In this document: piece by piece, positions 15,562 through 24,001 of the stretch
Layout of the letters: each line of letters begins with the position of its first letter
Position numbering within the stretch: position 1 is the first letter of the stretch
Assembly (NCBI GenBank): GCA_965208395.1
Contig: CBDBON010000002.1
Location: 1-64,000, forward strand
Direction of reading: 5' to 3'
Length of the DNA stretch: 64,000 nt
DNA from: CBDBON01 sp965208395
GTDB lineage: Bacteria > Chloroflexota > Dehalococcoidia > Lucifugimonadales > CBDBON01
The notes under the pieces: generated by a model
What the model saw: the letters and a program-made list of their open reading frames with translations, nothing else
Database searches by the model: none
Told to the model about the DNA's origin: nothing
Translations under genes and position numbers: made by a program

Positions 15562-15660
15562 CTAGAACGACCAGATGCTCAGGAAGTTCCAGATCATCAG
15601 CCCCGCTACCACCAGGGCGCCGCAAACCACCGCAAGTCCTACCAACGGATGTCTAAGCAT
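15562..15660 (-). CDS. 32-residue single-span membrane peptide of E (gene f), copy 2
   Basis: Same single-helix peptide as at 5406-5504, with the eight-base overlap with gene e kept. Confidence 0.55.
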   Translation of the reverse strand: MLRHPLVGLAVVCGALVVAGLMIWNFLSIWSF

Positions 15661-15919
15661 CGAACTCCTCCTCTATTCTCAACTCGTGCGCCTCTACACA
15701 CAGATCCATTATGCGCACTACCATGTACGCCGCGCCAGCTAGTCCTGCGACCAGCATGATGCCCAACTCCTGGCCCTCCGTAAAAGGCAGCTCCGGCACC
15801 ATCATCCAAACCAGCGCCATAACAGTCGCCGGAATGATGAACACCTCGAACAGGCTTGCCAGACCTGCCACAACTTCGCCCATTACCTGGACACTCCAAT
15901 CACACGCTAGTTTCAGCAC
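15653..15919 (-). CDS. Two-helix membrane protein of E (gene e), copy 2
   Basis: Counterpart of 5497-5763 with an Ala-to-Val and a Thr-to-Arg substitution. Both hydrophobic segments are unchanged. Confidence 0.6.
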   Translation of the reverse strand: MLKLACDWSVQVMGEVVAGLASLFEVFIIPATVMALVWMMVPELPFTEGQELGIMLVAGLAGAAYMVVRIMDLCVEAHELRIEEEFDA

Positions 15920-15975
15920 GTCGCCTCCTTTCAGTCGCACTCCTTCGCCCTATAGGATTGAAGATGAAGCCCTCC

Positions 15976-16224
15976 TCAATCCAACTGTGCCAGCCTTATC
16001 AGAGCACACTGTCGCCTCCTTTCTGTCATCTCCTGCTTAATCATCCTCACGTCTTCACGTCGCCATTTCGCTCGACGGACCATCATCGAGTAGTGCAAGC
16101 CATGCAGGTGTTCCTCAACCTTGCACAGACAGCAATACCCTCGATGAAGCCTCTGCCTGCAAAACCAGCACACTCCATCAAGATGCATCTTCAACTGACC
16201 GTCACTCAGCCGAGGCTTCCTCAA
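15976..16224 (-). CDS. Zinc-ribbon-like basic protein of E (gene d), copy 2
   Basis: Counterpart of 5820-6068. An adjacent pair of base changes converts Ala to Lys at codon 12. The CWFC and CCLC pairs are kept. Confidence 0.55.
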   Translation of the reverse strand: MRKPRLSDGQLKMHLDGVCWFCRQRLHRGYCCLCKVEEHLHGLHYSMMVRRAKWRREDVRMIKQEMTERRRQCALIRLAQLD

Positions 16225-16226
16225 CG

Positions 16227-16550
16227 TCAGTCCGCCTCTCCGACACGCAGCGGCCTCGCTCCGTCCAACAGCCGGATACGCCGAGCGTCGTCACTCTCGT
16301 ACACAACCTGCGTCTGAACAGCTCCTTGTGCGAGCATCTCACGAAGCTCCATCCTGTACTCCAGGACGAAAGATACGACGCGCCCTATGGCGAACACGCC
16401 ATAGCCCAGCATCGCCAACGTCCTGATTCCGCCGCCGGGCTCAGAGAGCTCCACCACCAGGAACCAGCCCAGAGTCACCAGTAGGAGAGGTGACAGCAAG
16501 CCGTCCTAGATGAAGCCCAACGCCTCCGTCATCGTCTGCCAGTCCTTCAT
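16227..16550 (-). pseudogene. Membrane protein gene c of E, stop at codon 15, copy 2
   Basis: The full 107-codon frame is continuous here with no IS, but codon 15 is TAG (16506-16508) where copy 1 has TGG. Translation could restart at an internal codon near 16499 to give ~90 residues, still including both helices, so partial function is possible. Nine base differences from copy 1 cluster in the last ~165 bp. Confidence 0.7.
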
Positions 16551-16553
16551 CCC

Positions 16554-16814
16554 TTATCCTCCTTTGCTCCAACACTCAAGACATGAACGCCCTGCCTCTT
16601 CAAGATGACACACACATTCACTCTTCTGGACAACTTCCCCAGACTTCCTGAATGTGAACAATATCGCTATCCCATACAACGCCAAATTGATGAAGGTCAA
16701 CACAATAGCGACACCCTGGCTCATACTCACCTGTTCGTTACCAATCAAGCTGTTAACGCCCAAAGTGAACACAACTGCTATAAGCCACAACAGCACCTTG
16801 GCCACAGTCCTCAT
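16554..16814 (-). CDS. Two-helix membrane protein with CxC/CxxC tail (gene b), copy 2
   Basis: An 86-residue protein with two hydrophobic helices and then a tail containing CVC and CLEC, a possible metal-binding patch on one membrane face. AGGAGG lies eight bases before the ATG. The stop codon falls within the gene c ribosome site, suggesting the natural arrangement. I take this as the intact form of the gene at 8694-8915. The function is unknown. Confidence 0.6.
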   Translation of the reverse strand: MRTVAKVLLWLIAVVFTLGVNSLIGNEQVSMSQGVAIVLTFINLALYGIAILFTFRKSGEVVQKSECVCHLEEAGRSCLECWSKGG

Positions 16815-17016
16815 CTCAACGGCCTCCTATCAAGGTCCTTCTGAGTTATAACTCTGTCCCTCAACCACGGCGGACCAGTCCGTCTACGTCTAGCCTGACG
16901 CCTCATGTTCCGTCTGTCAATGCTAAGTTAGATTTGACCCTTTTCCGCTAAGTTAGAACTGACCCACCTTGTCGTTAAGTCGCCTCCTTTCTGGCAAGCA
17001 AGAGTGCCTGTTGGAT

Positions 17017-17820
17017 TTAGACGTCGCCGGAGCTAGCGGCTTCAGGCGATGTCGATAGCAGTTGATGGGAGGCGAAGAGTCCGGCCTGCCTCTTGCCTTT
17101 AAGCCGGTAGCTCTCGCCTCGGATGTTGAGGACGTGGCTGTGGTGCAGCAGCCGGTCCAGGATGGCCGAGGCGATGACGGTATCGCCCAGAAGCTCACCC
17201 CACTCGGCGAAGCCCTTGTTGGAGGTGAGGATGATGCTGCCCCGCTCATAGCGAGCCGACACCAGGGTGAAGAAGGCGGTGGAGGCGTCCCGGTCGTAAG
17301 GCCAGATGCCGAACTCGTCCACGATGAGTAGCTTGGGCGACAGGTAGACCCGCATGCGCCGTTGGAGGTTGTTCTCCACCCTGGCCTTCCTCAGGTCCTC
17401 CATCAGGTCGTAGGCTCGGACGAAGTAGGCCCCCTGGCTCTTCTCGATGGCCTTGAGCGCTAGGGCCACCGCCAGATGGGTCTTGCCCACACCTGGCGGT
17501 CCCAGGAGCAGCAGGTTGGTGGCTTCAGCGACGAAGGACAGGCCGGCCAGTTCCCGCACCTGTCGCTCGTCGATGGAGGGCTGGAACGAGAAGTCGAACT
17601 GCTCCAAGGTCCGGTGGAAGGGGAGGTGAGCCAGCTTCGTCCTGGTGGACATGTACCGCTCCTTCCGGGCGGCCACTTCCACGCCGAGTAGCTCTGCCAG
17701 CATCTCGGGGTAGGTCAGTTTCTTGGTGGCCGCAGCGTCCAGGGAGTTGTCCAGGGCTTCGACGGCCTGCTTGAGGCCCAGCGTCTCCAGGTGCTGGCGA
17801 GCCTGTTCCAGCGCGATCAT
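17017..17820 (-). CDS. istB: IS21 helper ATPase IstB, copy 2
   Basis: Protein identical to the other two IstB copies, with Walker A GPPGVGKT and Walker B LLIVDEFG intact. It overlaps istA by 4 bp. Confidence 0.95.
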   Translation of the reverse strand: MIALEQARQHLETLGLKQAVEALDNSLDAAATKKLTYPEMLAELLGVEVAARKERYMSTRTKLAHLPFHRTLEQFDFSFQPSIDERQVRELAGLSFVAEATNLLLLGPPGVGKTHLAVALALKAIEKSQGAYFVRAYDLMEDLRKARVENNLQRRMRVYLSPKLLIVDEFGIWPYDRDASTAFFTLVSARYERGSIILTSNKGFAEWGELLGDTVIASAILDRLLHHSHVLNIRGESYRLKGKRQAGLFASHQLLSTSPEAASSGDV

Positions 17821-19052
17821 CGCCCACCTCCCACCGCTGCCAACTCGTACACCTCCAGGGAGCGGCGCTCCACTTGGCCCACAGGGATCTGCACCGCCAC
17901 GGCTTCCTTACGAGGACGATCATCGCCGCCGGGCAGTCCGTCCCACTGGCCCGGCAGTGTGAGGCGCTGACCGGTCCGCTGGGCTTGGGGATGCACCGCC
18001 AGCCGCACGTCGCCCGACCAGACCTCCACCGTACCGGCCCGCACACCCACCTGGACCGTCGAACCCGCCCAGCTCCAGGGCACGCCGTAGCGAGACCTCT
18101 CCCAGTGGACGTAGCCGTCCCTGGCCACCTTCCGCTCCTCCCGCATGTAGGGCGCAAGGCCCGAACGCGGCGGCAGGCTGCCCAGGTGGGCGAGCTCCTC
18201 AGCCAGCATCTCTCGGGGGACCCGGTGCGTCGTCCCATGGACTCGCCGATTGGCCACCGCATCGCACCACTCCAGGGCCTGGCGGTTCATGTCTGCGTCG
18301 TCGGTGAAGCGGACACCGGGCCACAGGTTGCCCCGGACGTACTTCACGCCGCTCTCCACCTTGCCCTTCGTCTGCGCTCGGTAGGGTCGGCACAGACGGA
18401 GGTCGAAGCCCATTCGCAGTGAGAAGTCCAGCATCCGGCTGTTCCACTCCGGCCTGCCCTCCCTGTCACGCCCCAGGACCACCACCTTGGCGTTGTCGTA
18501 CAGGCAGCGGCGGGGAACACCACCGAAGTACTCGAAGGCGTTCAGATGGCACCTGATGAAGGTCGCCACGTCGGCGCGCCGGACGAACTCCACGTAGATG
18601 GTCCGAGACCAGCTCAGCACCATCACGAAGGCCCAGACCCGGTGCTTGCGCCCGTCCTCTCCGACATAGGCGAAGCTGCCCCAGTCCACCTGTGCCTGCT
18701 CGCCTGGCGCCGTCTCGAACCGCACCGTCGCACGGGGCTGACGCGGCCGACGCCGAGGCCGCACGTAGTTGGTCAGCGTCGGATAGCTGCCGTCGTAGCC
18801 CAACTCCCGGATCTCCCGCAGCAGCACCACGCAGTTGTCCACTCCCGCCGACAGCCGACCATCTATGTGACCCTTGTATGGGTCCAGCTTCGACCCCTGC
18901 TTCTCTCGCCGCTTGGCCTTGGGCACCTCGTCGGAGCGCACGTACTTGCGCACGGTGTTCCGGGAAATCCCCAACTCCCTCGATATCCCTCGGATCGAGC
19001 TTCCATCGCCCTTCAACTCGTATAACTCTCTCACTAACCCACCTCCTATCAT
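17817..19052 (-). CDS. istA: IS21 transposase IstA, copy 2
   Basis: Protein identical to the copies at 6343-7578 and 58780-60015; catalytic D123, D186 and E233 are all present. The identity of three copies implies recent transposition. Confidence 0.95.
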   Translation of the reverse strand: MIGGGLVRELYELKGDGSSIRGISRELGISRNTVRKYVRSDEVPKAKRREKQGSKLDPYKGHIDGRLSAGVDNCVVLLREIRELGYDGSYPTLTNYVRPRRRPRQPRATVRFETAPGEQAQVDWGSFAYVGEDGRKHRVWAFVMVLSWSRTIYVEFVRRADVATFIRCHLNAFEYFGGVPRRCLYDNAKVVVLGRDREGRPEWNSRMLDFSLRMGFDLRLCRPYRAQTKGKVESGVKYVRGNLWPGVRFTDDADMNRQALEWCDAVANRRVHGTTHRVPREMLAEELAHLGSLPPRSGLAPYMREERKVARDGYVHWERSRYGVPWSWAGSTVQVGVRAGTVEVWSGDVRLAVHPQAQRTGQRLTLPGQWDGLPGGDDRPRKEAVAVQIPVGQVERRSLEVYELAAVGGGR

Positions 19053-19398
19053 TTGACTTGCTGCACCTCCTAATCGGTTTCCCGACGAAGATGCGTCCGC
19101 TATCGGGGTGGGTCAATTCCAAATTAGCGCTACTGGGTCAGTTTAGAGTTAGCACTAACACGTCTCGCCCTTCTAACACTCGGCCTCATCTCATCTGGGA
19201 CTGAAAGCTCATTACCACTCTCATCCCAAACTGCAAATGGCCCAACAATATATGTGACATTACCATGCGCAATTTTCACCCTGTCCCGAGGCTCGCCTCC
19301 ACGACGGACCACAACGACGTGTCGCCTGTCATTAGGATATCCCGGCCCATGAGGAATCCGAGCGATCACAGGTCTGTCCGGCTTATCAAGGTCAACCC

Positions 19399-19947
19399 TC
19401 AACCAATGATCTCCTCGCCTGAAATCCACCACCGCAATATGCTTCTTATCCGCCTCACGCTTACGCTTCTCACCGGCTCAGTCGAAACCACCGGCTCAGT
19501 CGCGTCCTTCGAGGCGTCCAGCGCCGCGAGGCCCACTGCGCGATGGTCGGCCTGGTTCGTCATCCCGCCGCCGAAGCGCATCTCGAAGTTGAGGGTTATG
19601 ACGACCTCCGGCCTGTGGACGCGGATCGCCCGGGCGATGTCCCGCCGCAAGGGCAGGCCGTACTCCACCACACCGTCCAGATGGTCCAGGAACTCGACCG
19701 TGTCCACCCCGACCACCGCCGCGCTCTCGATCTCCTCCCGCGTGCGGACCCTGCTCGTCTCCTCCGGGTCCATCCCGTCGATCCCCGCCTCACCCCTGGT
19801 CGCCAGCAGGTAGACGACCCTTTTGCCTTCCGAGGTCCACTTGGAGACGGCGCTCGCCGTCCCGTACTCCAGGTCGTCCGGGTGGGCCACCACGGCCAAA
19901 GCCGTCTGCCACTCCTCATCCAGCGGCTGTAATCTCTCGTCGGTCAT
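19399..19947 (-). pseudogene. Truncated PIG-L deacetylase, copy 2
   Basis: A 182-codon frame. About the first 149 codons are PIG-L/LmbE deacetylase, including AHPDD, and the remaining ~33 are out-of-frame E sequence ending in GEEIIG. Normal family members run to about 230 or more residues, so the C-terminal part of the fold is missing. Because copy 2 lacks the ~20-bp insertion of copy 1, it does not enter the gene a frame. Confidence 0.75.
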
Positions 19948-19971
19948 CTACGTCTTCCGTCTCCCGTCCCT

Positions 19972-20985
19972 CTATCCCCCGATATGGTACATCTCGACCT
20001 TTTCCTGCGCGCGCAGCTCCTCTGTCATCGAGGAGCGCTCCTCCGAGTAGCGGTCGGTGCGGCTCCGCCACGTGCCCCGGACTATCGCCTCCAACTCATC
20101 GTCGGTCGCGCCCTCCCGTATCGGCCCACGCAGGTCGCGCCCAACACCCGAGAATAGACAGGTGTAGATCGACCCTTCCGGCGACAGCCTGATCCGCGTG
20201 CAGTCGCCGCAGAAGGGCTTGGTCACAGACGCGATGACGCCCATCTCGCCGCCCCCGTCGCGGTAGCGGTACCTCATCGCCACCTCGCCCCGGTAGCCGC
20301 TCTCGACCGGCTCCAGGGGCATCTCCGCGTCGATCATCGCCACGATCTCGTCTGCCGGGACGACGTGGTCCAGACGCCAGCCGTTCCGGTTGCCGACGTC
20401 CATGTACTCGATGAAGCGCATGGTGTGGCCGCGCTCCCTGAAGTATCTTGCGAGATCGACGACCGTATGGTCGTTAACGCCGCGCTGGACGACGGCGTTG
20501 ATCTTGATCGGCCCCAGGCCGACACGCTCCGCCGCCTCAATCCCAGCCAGCACGCTCTCCGTGCCGAAGCCGCGGCCGTTCATCTGCCGGAAGACCTCGT
20601 CGTCCAGGCTGTCGAAGCTCACCGTCACCCGCTGCAACCCGGCGTCCTTCAGCGCCTCCGCCTTCTGCGGCAGCAGGTAGGCGTTCGTCGTCATCGTCAG
20701 GTCCTCGACCCCGTCGACGCCGGCCAGCATCTCCACCAGCCGCTCGACGTCCTTGCGGACCAGCGGCTCGCCCCCGGTGATCCTGGCCTTGACGGCCCCG
20801 AGCCGCACGATGATCCGGGTGAGCCGTGTGATCTCCTCGAAGGTGAGAAGCTGCTCCCTGGGCAGGAACTGGTACCGCTCCCCGTATATCTCCGCCGGCA
20901 TGCAGTACGGGCACCGGAAGTTGCACCGGTCGGTGACCGATATCCTCAGGTCCCGCAGAGGCCTGCCGAGCTTATCGACTACCAT
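19972..20985 (-). CDS. moaA: GTP 3',8-cyclase MoaA, copy 3, complete
   Basis: A third MoaA, identical in protein sequence to copy 2. This copy belongs to the block with the intact fbp and is probably the parental locus. It is followed by the truncated PIG-L, so the element junction lies downstream even here. Confidence 0.97.
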   Translation of the reverse strand: MVVDKLGRPLRDLRISVTDRCNFRCPYCMPAEIYGERYQFLPREQLLTFEEITRLTRIIVRLGAVKARITGGEPLVRKDVERLVEMLAGVDGVEDLTMTTNAYLLPQKAEALKDAGLQRVTVSFDSLDDEVFRQMNGRGFGTESVLAGIEAAERVGLGPIKINAVVQRGVNDHTVVDLARYFRERGHTMRFIEYMDVGNRNGWRLDHVVPADEIVAMIDAEMPLEPVESGYRGEVAMRYRYRDGGGEMGVIASVTKPFCGDCTRIRLSPEGSIYTCLFSGVGRDLRGPIREGATDDELEAIVRGTWRSRTDRYSEERSSMTEELRAQEKVEMYHIGG

Positions 20986-21040
20986 TTTTCTTTTCCTGGG
21001 GCCGCCCTCGCACCACTTCCTCAGTCACACCCTACCGTCT

Positions 21041-21146
21041 CTCCCGCGAAAGCGGGAGTCCATCCTCTCTCCCCATCCTAGCCTTCCTCGGCAGAGCCTA
21101 GGGAAGGGACAGAGCCTTTTACTCTCTTCCCCGTCCGCGGGGGAAG
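21041..21146. repeat. Palindromic repeats in the moaA-rdgB gap, copy 3
   Basis: Same palindrome pair as in the other two units, showing they predate the amplification. Confidence 0.6.
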
Positions 21147-21161
21147 ACTGAGATCGGGGCC

Positions 21162-21770
21162 TTAGCCTTCTCCCGCCAGTGGAGGAAAAAGCGCGGTTGC
21201 CGCCCTGCGCGCCGCCGCGCCCCTGTGGCTGACCCGGTCCTTCTCCTCGGCCGTCAGCTCCGCCATCGTCCTCCCCATCTCTGGCAGCAGGAAGATGGGG
21301 TCGTATCCGAAGCCGTTGGAGCCCCGCGGCTCCCGGACCAGCCGGCCCCGGCACTCCCCTGCGTACAGCTCCACCGGCCTGCCGGGGAGACTGACCGCGA
21401 TGACGCAGCGGAAGCGGGCCGTCCACCGCTCCTCAGGTATATTGTGCAGCTTGCCGAGGAGGAAGGCAATCCGCTCCGCGTCCCCAGCGCCCTCCCCCGC
21501 GTAACGGGCGGAGAGTGGGCCGGGCGCGCCGTCCAGCGCGTCCACCTCCAGCCCGGAGTCGTCCGCCAGCGTCGGCAGGCCGCTCAGGCGGGCATAGGTC
21601 GTCGCCTTGAGGACGGCGTTCTCCTCGAGGGTGCTCCCCGTCTCCTCCACCTCCTCCTCGATGCCCACGTCGGCAAGGGAGAGGAGGGGAACGGGAGAGC
21701 CTCCAAGCAGGCGGGAAAGCTCCCGGAGCTTCCCCTCGTTCCGAGTCGCCACCAGCAGTCTGTCGATCAC
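21162..21770 (-). CDS. rdgB: XTP/dITP pyrophosphatase, copy 3
   Basis: Third identical RdgB, in the unit with complete fbp. Motifs are as in copy 1. Confidence 0.95.
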   Translation of the reverse strand: MIDRLLVATRNEGKLRELSRLLGGSPVPLLSLADVGIEEEVEETGSTLEENAVLKATTYARLSGLPTLADDSGLEVDALDGAPGPLSARYAGEGAGDAERIAFLLGKLHNIPEERWTARFRCVIAVSLPGRPVELYAGECRGRLVREPRGSNGFGYDPIFLLPEMGRTMAELTAEEKDRVSHRGAAARRAATALFPPLAGEG

Positions 21771-21794
21771 GGCATGAGGCCCGGACCCGGCCCG

Positions 21795-22817
21795 CTACCT
21801 CTCCATGTCGGGGGTGTACTCGCCCCTTCTGGCCGCGGAGGTGACGTAGGCCCGGTGGTGGAACGCCAGCTGGGTCGCCTCCGCGTTGGCGGCATCGCCG
21901 CCCCACGCCTTCAGGGGAGCGGCCTGCAGCCCTCTGCCGAACGAGAAGCTGAGCTCCCACGGCGCCCCCACCGAGGAGGCGTGCCGATTGATGGCGTCGA
22001 GGTTCGCAGTCGCCTCGTCGTCGCTCTGTCCCCCGGAGAGGAACACCATGCCCGGAACCGCCGCCGGCACCGTCCGGCTGAGGCAGGCCACCGTCTTCTC
22101 GGCGACCTCCTCGGGGCCGGCCCTGTCGGACGCATCCTTACCGGAGAGGACCATGTTCGGCTTGAGCAGCGTGCCTTCCGGAGCGACGCGATGGTGTCCG
22201 AGCTGGTAGTAGACCTCGCGCAGCGTCGCCTCCGTCGCCTCGAAGCAGTCGTCGATGGTGTGGTCTCCGTCCATCAGCACCTCCGGCTCGACGATGGGGA
22301 CCAGCCCGGCCTCCTGGCTGAGCGCCGCGAACCGGGCCAGCGCGTGGGCGTTGGCCTCCATGCAGTAGCGGCTCGGCGTCCCGTCGCCGATGGCGTAGAT
22401 CCCCCGCCACTTGGTGAACCTCGCCCCCATCCCGGCATACTCGGCCAGCCGCTCGCGCAGGCCGTCAAGCCCCTCCGTGACCTGCTCTCCAGGGGATCCC
22501 GTCAACGGCTTCCCGCCCTTGTCCACCTTGATGCCCGGGATCATCCCCTGGCCCTGGATGACCTCCACTAGGGGGGCCCCGTCCGCGGCATCCTGCCGGA
22601 TCGTCTCGTCGTAGAGGATCACGCCGCTGATATACTCGCCCGCTCCCGCGGTACGGAAGAGCAGCTCGCGGTAGTCCCGGCGGTTCTCCTCGGTCGACTC
22701 GACGCCGATGCTGTCGAATCGCCGTTTGATGGTCCCCGAGCTCTCGTCGGCCGCGAGTATTCCCTCGCCGGGGGCTACCAGCTCCCGGGCGGTCCGGTTC
22801 AGCTGCTGAAGGTCCAC
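21795..22817 (-). CDS. fba: Class I fructose-bisphosphate aldolase, copy 3
   Basis: Identical aldolase, here directly downstream of the intact fbp. The GTG start with AAGGAGG is 33 bp past the fbp stop. This is the original context: FBPase and aldolase together in gluconeogenesis. Confidence 0.94.
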   Translation of the reverse strand: MDLQQLNRTARELVAPGEGILAADESSGTIKRRFDSIGVESTEENRRDYRELLFRTAGAGEYISGVILYDETIRQDAADGAPLVEVIQGQGMIPGIKVDKGGKPLTGSPGEQVTEGLDGLRERLAEYAGMGARFTKWRGIYAIGDGTPSRYCMEANAHALARFAALSQEAGLVPIVEPEVLMDGDHTIDDCFEATEATLREVYYQLGHHRVAPEGTLLKPNMVLSGKDASDRAGPEEVAEKTVACLSRTVPAAVPGMVFLSGGQSDDEATANLDAINRHASSVGAPWELSFSFGRGLQAAPLKAWGGDAANAEATQLAFHHRAYVTSAARRGEYTPDMER

Positions 22818-22849
22818 GGTGTCCTCCTTGTGCCGCAAACGGCGGCGGC

Positions 22850-23827
22850 TCATCTCCCGCTGATGATGGCGACCGCCTGCTCGACCTCGGCCCTGTTTCC
22901 GAGGATGAGCGGCGTGCGCTGGTGCAGCGTCTCGGGATCGATGTCCAGAATCCGCCGGTCGTGCGAATAGGCGGCCCCGCCCGCCTGCTCGGCCACGAAT
23001 CCGAGCGGGTTCGCCTCGTACATCAAGCGTAGCTTACCCTGCGGGCTCTTGGAATCCCCAGGATATAGGAATATCCCGCCCTTAAGTAGATTCCGGTGGA
23101 AGTCGGCGACCAGGGAGCCGACGTACCGGAGCGAGTGGGAGTCGCGCAGCATCGAAACGGCCCTTTGCGTCCGGTCATCCAGCCTTCCGAAGTTACCCTC
23201 GTTGGTGCTGTAGTACTCGCACCTGTCCGGGAAGCGGATATCCGGATGGGTGAGGATGAACTCCCCGCTCCCTGAGTCCAGGGTGAAGCCGTTCACATTC
23301 CCCTCCGTGGCGGCGATAAGCACGGTGCTGGAACCGTAGACGACGTAGGCTGCGGCGGTCTGCTCCCGGCCTCTGCGCAGCAGCGCGCCGCCCTCGACCG
23401 GCTCGCCGGGAGTGCGCCTCCATATGCCGAAGATCGACCCTATCGTAACCGCCACGTCGATGTTCGACGATCCGTCCACGGGGTCCATCTGCACGATGTA
23501 CGCCTGCGCGCTGTCGTCGCCCGCGACGACGGGATCCTCGATCTCCTCGCTTCCGATCACCGCGACGCGGCCGCATCCTCCGAGGAGGTCCACGAAGATG
23601 TCGGAGCCGGCGGCGTCCAGCCGTTGCACCGCCTCGCCCTGGACGTTGATCTCGCCGGTCGCGCCGAGGACGCCGGCAAGCGACGCCGCCTCCACCTGCT
23701 CGTGGACCCGGCACGCCCCCTCCGCGATGGCGCCGACCACCGCGTCGAGGCCGTCTAGCGAGGCCTCGCCTCCCCAGGCCGAGTCCATGAACTCCCGGAG
23801 GCTCTGGCGCTTGGCGGGGCTGTTCAT
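22850..23827 (-). CDS. fbp: Class I fructose-1,6-bisphosphatase, complete
   Basis: A 325-residue enzyme that dephosphorylates fructose 1,6-bisphosphate. The metal and phosphate site is visible in GSEEIED and in DPVDGSSNIDVAVTIGSIFG, and the sugar-binding segments in YVGSLVADFHRNLLKGGIF and KLRLMYEANPLGF. It is the only complete copy in the window. The other two tandem units keep only the part after KLRL. Confidence 0.95.
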   Translation of the reverse strand: MNSPAKRQSLREFMDSAWGGEASLDGLDAVVGAIAEGACRVHEQVEAASLAGVLGATGEINVQGEAVQRLDAAGSDIFVDLLGGCGRVAVIGSEEIEDPVVAGDDSAQAYIVQMDPVDGSSNIDVAVTIGSIFGIWRRTPGEPVEGGALLRRGREQTAAAYVVYGSSTVLIAATEGNVNGFTLDSGSGEFILTHPDIRFPDRCEYYSTNEGNFGRLDDRTQRAVSMLRDSHSLRYVGSLVADFHRNLLKGGIFLYPGDSKSPQGKLRLMYEANPLGFVAEQAGGAAYSHDRRILDIDPETLHQRTPLILGNRAEVEQAVAIISGR

Positions 23828-23924
23828 GGAAGGCGGCCTCCTCGACTCTCGGACGGTCTCGACTCTAGCAACGGCCCTGTCGGAGTGTCAAGCGACCGTT
23901 CAGACTGGGGTGCCCCCATCTCAA

Positions 23925-23960
23925 TCTTCCCCCCGCGGACGGGGGGAAGAGGTAGAAACT
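23925..23960. repeat. Palindromic extragenic repeat upstream of fbp
   Basis: TCTTCCCCCCGCGGACGGGG and its mirror form a GC-rich palindrome in the fbp-MFS gap. The same core recurs near the moaA gaps and next to the third IS21. Confidence 0.6.
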
Positions 23961-24001
23961 TTCCGTACAGTCAAGCCGTTCGGCCCCCCTACTCCGAAGG
24001 G

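Larger units (their letters stand above)
16915..19160 (-). mobile_element. IS21-family insertion sequence, copy 2 (2246 bp)
   Basis: Same length and ends as copy 1 but inverted, and about 500 bp nearer the PIG-L junction in element coordinates. The flanks carry a 4-bp duplication, CGTC on both sides. The unoccupied site TTCCGTCTCGCCC is visible in copy 1 near 9013-9025. The insertion therefore happened after the two E copies existed. Confidence 0.95.
16811..19432 (-). pseudogene. Basic protein gene a of E, interrupted by IS21, copy 2
   Basis: The 5' part (19161-19432) encodes a hydrophilic domain (VVDFRRGDHWLRVDL...) and the 3' part (16811-16914) a basic tail. IS21 separates them. No good ATG is visible upstream before the junction with PIG-L, so the original start may have been lost when the unit formed. 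In copy 1 the same sequence is the C-terminal half of the PIG-L fusion. No family is recognised. Confidence 0.6.
12900..19500 (-). mobile_element. Element E, copy 2: HUH-Rep element with IS21 in the opposite orientation
   Basis: Same gene order as copy 1. It differs by a 114-bp internal tandem duplication, several small indels, at least 20 substitutions concentrated between rnhA and gene b, and the IS21 position and orientation (16915-19160). Without the IS it is about 4.36 kb. The rep gene and both outer junctions agree with copy 1. Confidence 0.75.

Noticed and set aside
1..23827. Whole array as an assembly artefact
   Set aside because: Different IS21 sites with proper target duplications, a 114-bp duplication and clustered substitutions distinguish the units. 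Mixed-strain assembly still cannot be fully excluded.
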